From positions 1 to 59,938 of the forward strand of contig JBFMGD010000012.1 of NCBI GenBank assembly GCA_040751775.1: 59,938 bases of DNA, written 5' to 3'. Below are positions 50,984 to 58,968 of the stretch, in pieces (the stretch's first letter is position 1; each line of letters starts with the position of its first letter). The notes under the pieces were generated by a model that searched no databases, was not told the origin of the DNA, and saw only the letters and a list, made by a program, of their open reading frames with translations. The position numbers and the translations under genes were made by a program. The DNA comes from JBFMGD01 sp040751775 (GTDB lineage: Bacteria; Bacillota; Dethiobacteria; DTU022).

Positions 50984-52438
50984 ATGTTGATGAACGGTAG
51001 TCAATACCGGGCTAGTTTACAAAAATTGCGCCCAAATGTCTACAAGTGGGGTAAGCTTATTGAGGATGTTACAACCCATCCGGTAACCAAGCTGCATATC
51101 GATTCAGTGGCTCATTCATATGATATGGCTTTTGACGAAGAGAAGAAAGCTATGTACACCAGTAAATCTCACCTGACAGGCGAAATTGTTCACCGTTGGA
51201 ATGCGTTATGCCAAACCGTTGAAGACCAGATGGGCAATGCAGACATGAAGCGGGCACAGTATAGGGTTTCTGGCACATGCCAGGGTGCAACCTGTGCAGG
51301 CTGGACCGGCCTGAATGTGCTGCATGCTGTCACCTATGAAATGGACAAAGATTTTGGCACCAATTATCATGAAAAATTGCAAAAATATTTTCGCTATGTT
51401 GAGGATAACGCACTGACCCTGGCGGGAGCTGTCACCGATGCAAAAGGAAACCGATCCATAAAGCCGTCACAGCAGGCCAATAAAGACTTGAACCTGCATG
51501 TGAAAGAAATACGGAAAGACGGTGTAATAATCCGCGGATATAAAACCCAGATTTGTGGTGTTGCCGCCGCCCACGAAATCATTGTGGTACCCGGTATGGG
51601 ATACACTGAAAGCGAAAAGGATTTCTGTTTTGCTGCCGCAGTCCCACGTGATGCAGAGGGTTTAACCTGTGTAGAAACAAGAAGACCCAGTGATGCAAGG
51701 GACGAAGAAGAAGGCTGGGATGCTCCAAAAGCAGGTAACATTACGCAGGCATACCTGATTTTTGATGATGTATTTGTTCCAAATGATCGTATTTTTTTGA
51801 ATGGAGAATATAAATACAGCGGTAAAATAATCGCCTACTTTGCCGCTATCTACAGGTCGGCAATTGGGGCCTGTGTGGCAGGCCAGGGAGATATCATGGC
51901 CGGTGCGGCTATTGGTATGGCTAGAGCTAACGGTTTGTCGCAAAAAACATTCCAGGAAAAGCTAAATCAAATGGCTATCAATAACGAAATTACTTATGGG
52001 TTGGGCCTGGGAGCTATGTTGAAGGGCAAACAGCATCCATCCAAGCTGTTTATTCCTGATGCACTTCTGGCACATGTGAATAAAACTCAGGTGGGTTCAC
52101 TTCCTTATACAACAAAGGTTATTGCACAGGATATCAGTGGTGGTATTGCTGAAACCGGATGTATTCCATCCTACAAGGACTTCCAGTCGACCGAGTATGG
52201 CGAGCATCTCTATAAGGCAATGACAGCATCTACTGACGGTGAATCCAGAACCAGGCTGGCCCGGTTGGTTGAGTGGCTGACTGTTGGCGGGGGAATTCCG
52301 GGCTGCATGCACGGTGGTGGATCACCGGATGGTGCAAGGTTGGTGGTTAGAGCGCTTACCAGGTGGGAAGACTATGTTACTGATGCAAAAAGGATTGCCG
52401 GAGTCAGGGGAGAAATTACCGAACCGCCAAAACCTTAA
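50984..52438 (+). CDS. 4-hydroxybutyryl-CoA dehydratase-family flavoprotein, divergent
   Basis: 484 residues of the AbfD/4-hydroxyphenylacetate 3-hydroxylase family; whole-length similarity to AbfD (TYEMDKDFGTNYHEK, FDDVFVPNDRIFLNGEY, CMHGGGSPDGARLV). AbfD binds a [4Fe-4S] cluster through C99, C103, H292 and C299. Here the aligned residues are C99 and C104 (one residue further apart), Y290 for the His, and C297; the Tyr and Lys near the last Cys are I294 and V298. So the cluster site and acid/base set are altered and the standard dehydration is doubtful. Last gene of the sigma-54 operon, before a terminator. Confidence 0.78.
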   Translation: MLMNGSQYRASLQKLRPNVYKWGKLIEDVTTHPVTKLHIDSVAHSYDMAFDEEKKAMYTSKSHLTGEIVHRWNALCQTVEDQMGNADMKRAQYRVSGTCQGATCAGWTGLNVLHAVTYEMDKDFGTNYHEKLQKYFRYVEDNALTLAGAVTDAKGNRSIKPSQQANKDLNLHVKEIRKDGVIIRGYKTQICGVAAAHEIIVVPGMGYTESEKDFCFAAAVPRDAEGLTCVETRRPSDARDEEEGWDAPKAGNITQAYLIFDDVFVPNDRIFLNGEYKYSGKIIAYFAAIYRSAIGACVAGQGDIMAGAAIGMARANGLSQKTFQEKLNQMAINNEITYGLGLGAMLKGKQHPSKLFIPDALLAHVNKTQVGSLPYTTKVIAQDISGGIAETGCIPSYKDFQSTEYGEHLYKAMTASTDGESRTRLARLVEWLTVGGGIPGCMHGGGSPDGARLVVRALTRWEDYVTDAKRIAGVRGEITEPPKP

Positions 52439-52447
52439 AAGGTATAG

Positions 52448-52482
52448 TGGGGCTTCCCAATGGGTAGCCCCATTTTCTTTTT
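52448..52482 (+). terminator. Intrinsic terminator of the catabolic operon
   Basis: TGGGGCT and AGCCCCA around an 11-nt loop, followed by TTTTCTTTTT. Confidence 0.88.
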
Positions 52483-52518
52483 GTTGCATAAAAATAGTTG
52501 ACTAATACCGTCTTTTAC

Positions 52519-52790
52519 TCAAGTTTTATATTTTGGTCGGCGATGGTACGGGCCACCTTGATGATGTGGTCGGGCCGTCTTCACCCGCCTCCGGATATTC
52601 TCGGAGCTCTCCCCCGGGCGCTCCTGCTTCAGCTGGTCGTAGTTGACCCAGGACACATCCACCTGCAGGTCAATGCGGTCCAGGAGCGGCCCGAAGAAGC
52701 TGCGCGGTAGCGCTGCACCGCCTGCGGGCTGCAGCGGCACTCGACGCGCGGGTCTCCAAAATTGCCGCAGGCGCAACCGTGCATGGAATA
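52519..52790 (-). pseudogene. ComM/Mg-chelatase-type ATPase remnant
   Basis: Minus-strand fragments in two frames match the middle of ComM (YifB): CACGNFGDPRVECRCSPQAV then QRYRAASSG in one frame, and GPLLDRIDLQVDVSWVNYDQ with GESSENIRRRVKTAR in the other, so a frameshift separates them. The AAA core before and the C-terminus after are missing. A decayed gene piece. Confidence 0.75.
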
Positions 52791-53344
52791 TCTTTGAAAA
52801 CAAACAACACTTTCCAATTATTAAGCGAGATTTTAAGGTTCCAACCTGGTTTTACAATCAAAAACTTACTAACAGAGATTGAAGTGGTGATAGAATCCGG
52901 AGAGTAATAATATCAAAAGGTCTAATAATGATGGATTTAGCATTATTAACAGAATTAACTCCAGAAGGTATATGTAATATAGAAATAAATAGGTGTAATG
53001 CAGATTACTACTCTTAAAAAATTATCTTAAATACTTGAAGCGTCAGCTGCATTCTTAGGTTGTTTTGAAAAACTACCTGTGCAAACGTTGGGTGAAAGAA
53101 TCAAGAAGGCGCGATTCTATCACTGTTTAACTAAAGATGTCAAGATATAATGGATTAGAGCCATTTGCGTTGCATACCTTTTTTTCAAGTTAAACAGAAA
53201 TTACTGCTGCAAATACGCTTTAGCCCCTTCAAAAAAACAAACCTTCTCGCCTTTGCATTAAATTAGCGTATGATTCCTGAAAAACAGATGGTTTTGGAGA
53301 TAATTCCCCCTTGGACCTACTTCTTTTTTAAAGAATAATCTCTG
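52791..53344. other. A+T-rich decayed stretch with no intact gene
   Basis: Much more A+T-rich than its surroundings. It contains short open frames only, one of which is the HTH-like remnant listed separately. It ends at the transposase stop codon. No ribosome binding site plus long frame is present. Confidence 0.5.
53034..53150 (+). pseudogene. XRE/HTH-type regulator remnant
   Basis: An open frame ending at 53150 contains QTLGERIKKARFYHCLTKD, which resembles the first helix pair of XRE-family HTH proteins (TLGERIRKAR...GLTQ). It stops right after and has no start signal. Confidence 0.3.
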
Positions 53345-54574
53345 TTAAGCCGCTTTCACAAGGCTGCGCATCTTCTCCATTTGGTTTTCTTTAATTCTAC
53401 CCGCCGCCATGGCCGGCATTACGCAGAGAGCCAGGCCAACGCGCATCTGCATTTTTTTAAGGCCACGAATGTAATGCTTCTCAAAACCAAAAGAAACATC
53501 AAGCCGGCTGTTGACCCGCTCGACAGCTGTCCGCATGTCGTAAAGATCTTCGAATTTGTAGCTTCCACGGGCTACAGGTGTAAAAATACGACGATCTTCT
53601 TTTAAGGGGATCCTTATCGCACCTGCGGCCGGGCACTCCTTTTTACCTTGGCAACTGATCCCATAATGCTCCGCGGGACAGCGATACTTTAAGGTATTTC
53701 TGTCCTGCTCAAAACCACCGTAACCCATCTGACGCCTATCTCCACTCTTGGGACAGTAGCAATAGACAGTCCCACAGTAGTCGTAAACTACATTCTCTTT
53801 ACCTTTAACCAGGCGCGTTTTGTCCTCATCTTGCCACATGTTACGGATATCAATTAGTGGTTTTATGTGGTGCTGGTCCCACAGCCTTACGATTAGCTTG
53901 CTGCCGTCATAACCCCGGTCCCCCGAAAAATATTTGCACCGATCTAAGATTTCCGGATGTACTTCTTCTAGTTGATCCAATAACTCATGCGCTCTCGGCG
54001 CTTCACCACAAGAAGCTTTGGTTACAATATATGACACCGGCAGCTCATAGAGCGAATCGACAATTAAATGCAGCCGGTAGCCAAACCAGCTGACCACTTT
54101 CTCCCACATAGTGCCGTCTTCACGCTTGCCACGGTAGACTTTCTTGCCAAAATCCGCATCGGTGTCTCTTCGCCCATCGGCCAGCTTATCGTCTTTATGC
54201 GGGTTTGCGTGCGTGGGTATCTTCTTGCCGTCTACGGCCAGGTTCTCCCCAAAGTCAGGCAGCAAAACCTTAAGCTCATCAATTAACCGGTTAAAGATAG
54301 CGTCTATCTCTTCTTCCATATCCATAAGCTTGCTCAAAAAACGGCTGAAGGCCCAGGTCGTAGGCACCTTATCAAGGCCGCACATTTGCCTTAACTGGCC
54401 GTTTCGTGAAAGCTCTCTAATTAAACTCTCCACCGAAGGGTGCTGGTAGACAATCCCCGCGAGTGTAGCATTCCACATTCCTCTAACCTGATAATCATCG
54501 CGGCCGAAACCGCGCTCTTTTTCTAATAGCCGCATTAATGCTTCGTCAGGCATATAGATTGTGACCAAACGCAA
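53345..54574 (-). CDS. DDE-type IS transposase (IS4/IS5-like), probably 5'-truncated
   Basis: 409 residues. N-terminal DUF772-like region (YQVRGMWNATLAGIVYQHPSVESLIRELSRNGQL), then the RNase H-like domain: LAVDGKKIPTHAN (first Asp), YFSGDRGYDGSKLIVRL (second Asp), and ERVNSRLDVSFGFEKHY with the third acidic residue. Similar transposases start 30-50 residues earlier; here the homology extends slightly upstream in frame (EDLGDLERLRLV) without ATG, and the sequence then changes, so the 5' end seems lost. The TTG at 54574 is only the longest available start. No flanking inverted repeats were found. Confidence 0.75.
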   Translation of the reverse strand: MRLVTIYMPDEALMRLLEKERGFGRDDYQVRGMWNATLAGIVYQHPSVESLIRELSRNGQLRQMCGLDKVPTTWAFSRFLSKLMDMEEEIDAIFNRLIDELKVLLPDFGENLAVDGKKIPTHANPHKDDKLADGRRDTDADFGKKVYRGKREDGTMWEKVVSWFGYRLHLIVDSLYELPVSYIVTKASCGEAPRAHELLDQLEEVHPEILDRCKYFSGDRGYDGSKLIVRLWDQHHIKPLIDIRNMWQDEDKTRLVKGKENVVYDYCGTVYCYCPKSGDRRQMGYGGFEQDRNTLKYRCPAEHYGISCQGKKECPAAGAIRIPLKEDRRIFTPVARGSYKFEDLYDMRTAVERVNSRLDVSFGFEKHYIRGLKKMQMRVGLALCVMPAMAAGRIKENQMEKMRSLVKAA

Positions 54575-54592
54575 GCGTTCTAAGTCACCTAA

Positions 54593-54703
54593 ATCCTCGG
54601 CAAGCGCGGGCTTGCCGGCGAGGAGAAGATCGAGACCGTGCTGGCGGTCCGCAGGCGGCGCGGCGCCGCGGTGGCGGAAGGCCAGCAGTTGCTGCCGCTG
54701 TAG
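54593..54703 (+). pseudogene. C-terminal fragment of an unidentified protein
   Basis: In-frame codons ILGKRGLAGEEKIETVLAVR then RRRGAAVAEGQQLLPL and a stop at 54701. The G+C-rich codon use matches chromosomal genes of the window and differs from the IS DNA around it. It looks like the tail of a gene cut by the insertion. Confidence 0.25.
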
Positions 54704-54710
54704 CGGTTTT

Positions 54711-54731
54711 GCCGGGAGTCAATCTCCCGGC
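54711..54731. repeat. Short perfect hairpin
   Basis: GCCGGGAG-TCAAT-CTCCCGGC directly after the fragment stop; 8-bp arms, no T run. Confidence 0.5.
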
Positions 54732-54787
54732 CCAGGTTTGTTTGGATATACTCGGGCGAAGTGTCCGGGGTATTTCTATCTTAGGAT

Positions 54788-55840
54788 TCACGCAAAAATA
54801 ACTTCCGGTTTTTGCAAAGATAGAGGATTATTACCCGTTCTTTGACAACTGACCTCACTGAATTCGTAATCCTGAACCAGTTGCGGATACAAAGTATAAT
54901 TTCGCTTCGGTTGCACGGTATGCGCTGCAATGGTAAGCATCTCAATCTGCTCCTGGGATACTTTCATCCCTTTTTCGTAATATCCTTCGATAAGAGACGC
55001 CGTCACCTTTAGGCCGCTTTTAGTCGTGGTAGTGCGAATATAATTGAGCACAGTCTCGTAGCTCTCCAAAGGCCGGCCCGCCCAGTTTTTGCTGATCTGG
55101 CTAAACAGGCGGTGTTCAATGGGATTCCACTTCGAGGTCCCCGGCGGGTAATGACATACCGTGACGATAAGTCCGAATTCATTGCAAAGCTTCGTTTGCA
55201 AACCATATTTCCAGACATAGCTGCCTGCTCTGTTGCTGCCTCCGCCGTCAGCCAGAATCAACAGTTCAGTTGTATCGGGGTAACGCTCCCTGCCCTCCTC
55301 AGCGTACCATCGGGCCAGGCAGTCGGTGGCAAACCATGGCGTATCGGTNNNNNNNNNNACCGCGCCCCGGTTGGCCCGCAGATCGTAAATGCCGTAGGGA
55401 ATCGCAAGCCCTTCGGCCTGGGAGCGGAAATCGTGGTCTTTGACCACAACCGGCTCACGAGACCATGCCTGCCCATCGTTTTTAAAATGGCCTACCAGCT
55501 CCTTTTTCTTGGTGTCAACACTAATCACCATAGCTCCTCTCGAAGAAAAGCCGGCCCGCTGCTCATTGATGTAGACAATCTGCTCATCGCGGACTTGCGG
55601 CGAAACAGAGGAGACTGCTCTTTTTTTCTGGTTTACTCGCAGCGAAAACCCCATTTCTTTGAGCAGCTTGGCCACGGTGTTGGAGCTGATCCGGATGTTT
55701 AAGTTTCCCAGCTCTAAAGCAATCTTTTCTGTTGTTTTCCGGGTCCACTTCAGGCCGCTTACCGGATCGCCCGCGGTTTCATATTCTAAAAGCTCCTCAA
55801 TTCTTTCGATTACTTCCGGCGCCCCTTTTTTAGCGGCCTG
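54788..55840 (-). CDS. ISAzo13-family transposase, catalytic (-1 frame) part
   Basis: Continues from the upstream frame as KKGAPEVIERIEELLEYETA, GLKWTRKTTEKIALEL, NTVAKLLKEMGFSLRVNQKK, then the DDE domain: AMVISVDTKKKELVGHFKN, LLILADGGGSNRAGSYVWK (DGGGSN motif) and YPPGTSKWNPIEHRLFSQIS (NPIEHRLF with the third acid). A GTG at 55675 could start a shorter product. About four codons are replaced by N in the middle; the frame is open on both sides only if the true gap length fits. Confidence 0.8.
   Translation of the reverse strand, partial: QAAKKGAPEVIERIEELLEYETAGDPVSGLKWTRKTTEKIALELGNLNIRISSNTVAKLLKEMGFSLRVNQKKRAVSSVSPQVRDEQIVYINEQRAGFSSRGAMVISVDTKKKELVGHFKNDGQAWSREPVVVKDHDFRSQAEGLAIPYGIYDLRANRGAXXXXTDTPWFATDCLARWYAEEGRERYPDTTELLILADGGGSNRAGSYVWKYGLQTKLCNEFGLIVTVCHYPPGTSKWNPIEHRLFSQISKNWAGRPLESYETVLNYIRTTTTKSGLKVTASLIEGYYEKGMKVSQEQIEMLTIAAHTVQPKRNYTLYPQLVQDYEFSEVSCQRTGNNPLSLQKPEVIFA
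55349..55358. other. Assembly gap (10 N)
   Basis: Ten undetermined bases inside the ISAzo13 transposase. A fixed block of 10 N is a usual scaffolding placeholder, so the real length and contiguity are unknown here. Confidence 0.95.
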
Positions 55841-56556
55841 CGGCCGCCGCCGGGTTTGCGAACGCCTGTATAGTCAAGGTCTTCCGTTAAAAGCTCCCTG
55901 CGCCCCCGGGCTACGGTCTTTTCATCTAAACCTAACAGGGAGGCAATCCTGCGGTCGCCGCCGTGGCCACTTTTTAATGACTCAAGGCCGGCGTAAAGCC
56001 GCCTTTTCCTTTCATCCAATAGGCTGAAAAATATCACGATGGCCGCTTTCAGTTCGTCGGGGAAGAAATCATTATCCAGGTTGCCTTCCTCATCGGCCCG
56101 GCAGGCCAGCTGCCGCTCACGGCGGTGCGGGTCTTTTGAATAGTATAACCAGCGGTTGCCGACTCTTTCCCGATAAAGGCGTTTCTTTTCAAAGAGCTTG
56201 CGTAAGGCGTCTTTGACACTTACCTTCAGGATGCTTTCCAGCTCAAAAGTAAAGTAACCGCCTTCAGAGGTTTCAACCAGCACTTCGACGGTGTGAATCA
56301 GGGTTCCGTTCTTGGAAAACCAGACTCCGTCGAAGGACCACAACCCCAGTTCGTCGAAACAGACGACCTCATCGAGGGTATAGTATCTTCCCCGGTGAGA
56401 GTAGCTGGTATGGTAGATAAGCTCTTTTAGCTTGCGCAATACGGTGAGGTCGGTATCAGTGCCCAGGGCTGCTTTGAGCTCATCCATGGTCGCAATGCAC
56501 TGCCTAAGCAGCAGTTCCCGCAGTGCTTCGGCGTGGTAGCGGACAGGGGGGGACAT
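55810..56556 (-). CDS. ISAzo13-family transposase, N-terminal part
   Basis: 248 residues of DNA-binding N-terminal region: an HTH-like stretch near the start, and DRRIASLLGLDEKTVARGRRELLTEDLD before GVRKPGGGRRPLKKGRRK and the stop. The codons for LKK lie on an A AAA AAG heptamer; a -1 slip there continues as KKGAPEVI, the frame of the catalytic part. Translation starts at the ATG 56556 directly after a hairpin that holds AAGGAGGT in its loop. Confidence 0.8.
   Translation of the reverse strand: MSPPVRYHAEALRELLLRQCIATMDELKAALGTDTDLTVLRKLKELIYHTSYSHRGRYYTLDEVVCFDELGLWSFDGVWFSKNGTLIHTVEVLVETSEGGYFTFELESILKVSVKDALRKLFEKKRLYRERVGNRWLYYSKDPHRRERQLACRADEEGNLDNDFFPDELKAAIVIFFSLLDERKRRLYAGLESLKSGHGGDRRIASLLGLDEKTVARGRRELLTEDLDYTGVRKPGGGRRPLKKGRRK
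55825..55831 (-). promoter_or_regulatory. Probable -1 ribosomal frameshift site
   Basis: A AAA AAG in the correct phase (X XXY YYZ) at the junction of the two transposase frames, followed by G-rich GGGCGCCGG. Slipping by -1 fuses the two halves into one full-length transposase. Confidence 0.7.
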
Positions 56557-56591
56557 GTTAGAATTACACCTCCTTATGGCGTAATTCTAAC
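56557..56591. repeat. Hairpin enclosing the transposase ribosome binding site
   Basis: GTTAGAATTAC (56557-56567) and GTAATTCTAAC (56581-56591), 11-bp perfect arms. On the minus strand the 13-nt loop contains AAGGAGGT and the second arm abuts the ATG, so read-through RNA from outside would hide the site. Confidence 0.8.
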
Positions 56592-56636
56592 ATAATGACT
56601 TTCTCCTGTCAACCTTTGGAAAAGAACATTGCTATG

Positions 56637-56669
56637 CTCAAAAAAGCATGGTTTGCTTAGCTTTTTGAG
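56637..56669. terminator. A/T-rich stem-loop between IS and rpiR gene
   Basis: CTCAAAAAAGC (56637-56647) pairs with GCTTTTTGAG (56660-56669) with one bulge. It may end transcripts coming from the rpiR gene on the minus strand (run of A/T in the stem); no separate T run. Confidence 0.45.
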
Positions 56670-56805
56670 TGTATGAGATGGATGTCTGTTTTGGCTTCAC
56701 TAACTTCTTATGTTATAGTTGCGCTAGTCGCGGTAAAGTTATGTTTGAGTGAATCCTTAAACGAATACAAAGAGCAGTCGGTGGTGGAAAACCGTTTTAA
56801 GTAGA

Positions 56806-57696
56806 TCAGGCATCCCCTTTTTGTCGGGCCCTATCCTTTCCTAATTTGATAACTGCAGAAGTTTCGCTCAAGTTTAAAAGGGCATGTGGTGCATCGGTAT
56901 GTGCCACCGCCAGCGTAATAGCCGAAACAAGCATGGTTTGCTCCACAACTGAATTGTTAGTGTATTTCAGCAGCAGAGGATCGCTATAAGTTGTTAATAG
57001 AACAATGTCGGAAAACCGGCTTAAGGGAGAATCTGCAAAAGCTGTTACGGCTATAGTTTTAGCACCGTTTGTTTTTGCAAGCTCCAGTGATTTAACAACA
57101 CTTATTGATGAACCCGAGGTGGAAAACCCAAATGCGACATCTTTTGGTGTTAATATTGAAGCAGACATCATCTGGTAGTTGGGGTCGCTGTACATGACGG
57201 TTTTTTTACCGAGACGCTTTAGGTCTATACTGAGTTTTTCAGCTGCAAAAGAAGAATAACCAATCCCATAAATTTCAATTCCATCAGCCTTTGTTATGAT
57301 TTCGATTGATTTATTCAAGGCTTCTCTATCAATTAAATGCATAGTGTCTTTCAAACTCTGCATTTTTTTCTGTGCGACCTTGCAAAGAATTGCATAGGCA
57401 TCGTCTACCTCCGCAATGCCTTCAAAAAGTGTTGTGGTTGATGGGTCGAAATCCCGGGCTAAGGATATCTTAAAATCTTTGTACCCATTATAGCCGGTAG
57501 ACTTTATGCAGCTTATGATTGAAAACTGGCTAACCTTTATCTTTGCTGCTAAATCAACAATATTGTTTTCTATAACATCAAGCGGATTGGTGAGAATATG
57601 ATCAGCCACCCGCTTAGTTGCAGGGTTGAGATTATTGTATTGTGCCTTAAGTTTGACAAGGCAGTCAGGTGAGCCGCTTATCATTTTATTCAACAC
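56806..57696 (-). CDS. MurR/RpiR-family transcriptional regulator
   Basis: 296 residues. N-terminal HTH_6 (LNPATKRVADHILTNPLDVIENNIVDLAAKIKVSQFSIISCIKSTGYNGYKDFKISLA, read over residues 23-80) and a C-terminal SIS sugar-phosphate-binding domain: EIYGIGYSSFAAEKLSIDLKRLG, FSTSGSSISVVKSLELAK, IAVTAFADSPLSRFSD. It faces away from the triosephosphate isomerase-like gene and probably controls that sugar locus. GTG, TTG and ATG (57684) starts are all possible after a weak GGGAG; the GTG at 57696 is used here. Confidence 0.88.
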   Translation of the reverse strand: MLNKMISGSPDCLVKLKAQYNNLNPATKRVADHILTNPLDVIENNIVDLAAKIKVSQFSIISCIKSTGYNGYKDFKISLARDFDPSTTTLFEGIAEVDDAYAILCKVAQKKMQSLKDTMHLIDREALNKSIEIITKADGIEIYGIGYSSFAAEKLSIDLKRLGKKTVMYSDPNYQMMSASILTPKDVAFGFSTSGSSISVVKSLELAKTNGAKTIAVTAFADSPLSRFSDIVLLTTYSDPLLLKYTNNSVVEQTMLVSAITLAVAHTDAPHALLNLSETSAVIKLGKDRARQKGDA

Positions 57697-57783
57697 TCCC
57701 TCATGTATTAGTATATTTGTCGCAAAGCTTGTGAAGCGCTATAGCGAAAAGTAATGACTAATCATTGTTTCGTAGCTAAAATG

Positions 57784-57800
57784 GCAACATAATGTGTTGC
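57784..57800. promoter_or_regulatory. Candidate RpiR operator
   Basis: GCAACA-TAATG-TGTTGC, perfect 6-5-6 palindrome, 88 bp upstream of the rpiR start. Assignment is by position only. Confidence 0.4.
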
Positions 57801-58146
57801 ATATTTAATATCAAAAATAATTTGCCTTTTTTCCTATCATAGCTCCGTTATGACAGTGTAACAAACTAAGTTTTGCTTTCAGGGAAAGGACGGCATAGTT
57901 TTCTTCAAAGGATTAAGGCGGCCCTCTTGTCCAACAGTTGTTGGCAGACAGCTCCCCGTCGAAGGGCAGCTTTAAACCGTGAGCTGATCGCTTGGTTCGC
58001 GATATATTATCTCACCTCTAATGCAAGGTTTTGGAGGCACAACTAGAGTTTTCCTTACACCAGTGCTACTTATATTGCTATGCCTCAAGATAAATAATAT
58101 CATAAAATTAGAAACATAAATAATAAATATTTTATTTATTTTTTCA

Positions 58147-58175
58147 TTTACAAAAAATATTATATAGTTTATAAT
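58147..58175 (+). promoter_or_regulatory. Promoter of the triosephosphate isomerase-like gene
   Basis: TTTACA (58147-58152), 17-bp spacer, TATAAT (58170-58175), about 67 bp before the GTG start. Confidence 0.65.
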
Positions 58176-58242
58176 GTTTTCAGTGGCGTAAGCTGTGATT
58201 GTCCATCTGTAGAATAGATTTTGGAAAGAGAGAGATTTAGGC

Positions 58243-58950
58243 GTGTATAAAGGATTCGACATAAAGCTGCCTTTTTTTGAAATTGGACCAAAAGCTTACC
58301 TATACGGGAAAAAAGTGCTCGAACTGGCCAAGGAAGCAGATAGGATCGGAAAACACTATAATGTTCAGATTATTATTACGCCACAATATGTGGATATACC
58401 TTTGATTGCTCAAGAAACAGATTACATCTATGTTTTTGCACAACATATCGATTCCCTGGATATAGGCAGAGGTGTGGGAGCAGTACTTCCCGAAGCGGTC
58501 AGGGAGGCCGGAGCTGTCGGTGTTCTGTTGAACCACACAGAAAAAAGGCTGACGCTAAGTGAAATAAACCGAACCATCAAACGGGCAGATCAGGTTGGGC
58601 TTGCTACATTGGTATGTGCGGATACCCCTGAAGAAGCAGCCGCTATTGCGCATCTGGAGCCGAATATCATTCTGGCCGAACCTCCTGGGTTGATTGGCAA
58701 AGAGCAAGCGGGAGTGAATGATCGCACTTACGTATCTAAAATAAACGAGATGATACGGGCTATCAATCCTCGCATACGTGTTCTTCATGGCGCAGGGATA
58801 TTCAGCGGGAAGGATGTCTACGACATAATAACAATGGGTGCTGAGGCAACGGGTTCAACTAGTGGGATCATTAAGGCTAAAGACCCTAATAAAGTGCTGG
58901 AGGATATGATCCGCTCTATGCGGGAGGCATGGGATAAATTGCATTCATAA
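58243..58950 (+). CDS. Archaeal-type triosephosphate isomerase homologue
   Basis: 235-residue TIM barrel, shorter than bacterial TpiA (about 250) and like the archaeal form: IIITPQYVDIPLIAQETD, VFAQHIDSLDIGRG, VLLNHTEKRLTLSEIN (catalytic H98), ILAEPPGLIG (catalytic E146) and VLHGAGIFSGKDV phosphate loop. The usual Asn-x-Lys at the start reads DIK, with K8 as catalytic lysine. Paralogues of this type isomerise other three- or four-carbon sugar phosphates, for example in erythritol-type pathways. GTG start with a purine-rich leader. The adjacent RpiR regulator supports a sugar-phosphate role. Confidence 0.82.
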   Translation: MYKGFDIKLPFFEIGPKAYLYGKKVLELAKEADRIGKHYNVQIIITPQYVDIPLIAQETDYIYVFAQHIDSLDIGRGVGAVLPEAVREAGAVGVLLNHTEKRLTLSEINRTIKRADQVGLATLVCADTPEEAAAIAHLEPNIILAEPPGLIGKEQAGVNDRTYVSKINEMIRAINPRIRVLHGAGIFSGKDVYDIITMGAEATGSTSGIIKAKDPNKVLEDMIRSMREAWDKLHS

Positions 58951-58968
58951 AAGAGACTGTAACTGCTC

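Larger units (their letters stand above)
54788..56591 (-). mobile_element. ISAzo13-type insertion sequence
   Basis: The two overlapping transposase frames, the 5' hairpin at 56557-56591 and the short flanks make up one element of the ISAzo13 type. The exact ends and target duplication were not identified by eye. It carries a 10-N assembly gap. Confidence 0.7.
57697..58242. other. Divergent regulatory region, A+T-rich
   Basis: 546 bp between the divergent rpiR and isomerase genes. It holds a promoter for the isomerase and the palindrome at 57784, plus CCAAC-AGTT-GTTGG at 57931-57944. A 96-codon open frame on the minus strand (57972-58262) covers the A+T-rich part but overlaps the promoter and has no ribosome site, so it is not called. 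Confidence 0.5.

Noticed and set aside
57972..58262. 96-codon minus-strand frame in the rpiR-isomerase intergenic region
   Set aside because: Low-complexity A+T-rich translation covering a good promoter; no ribosome site.
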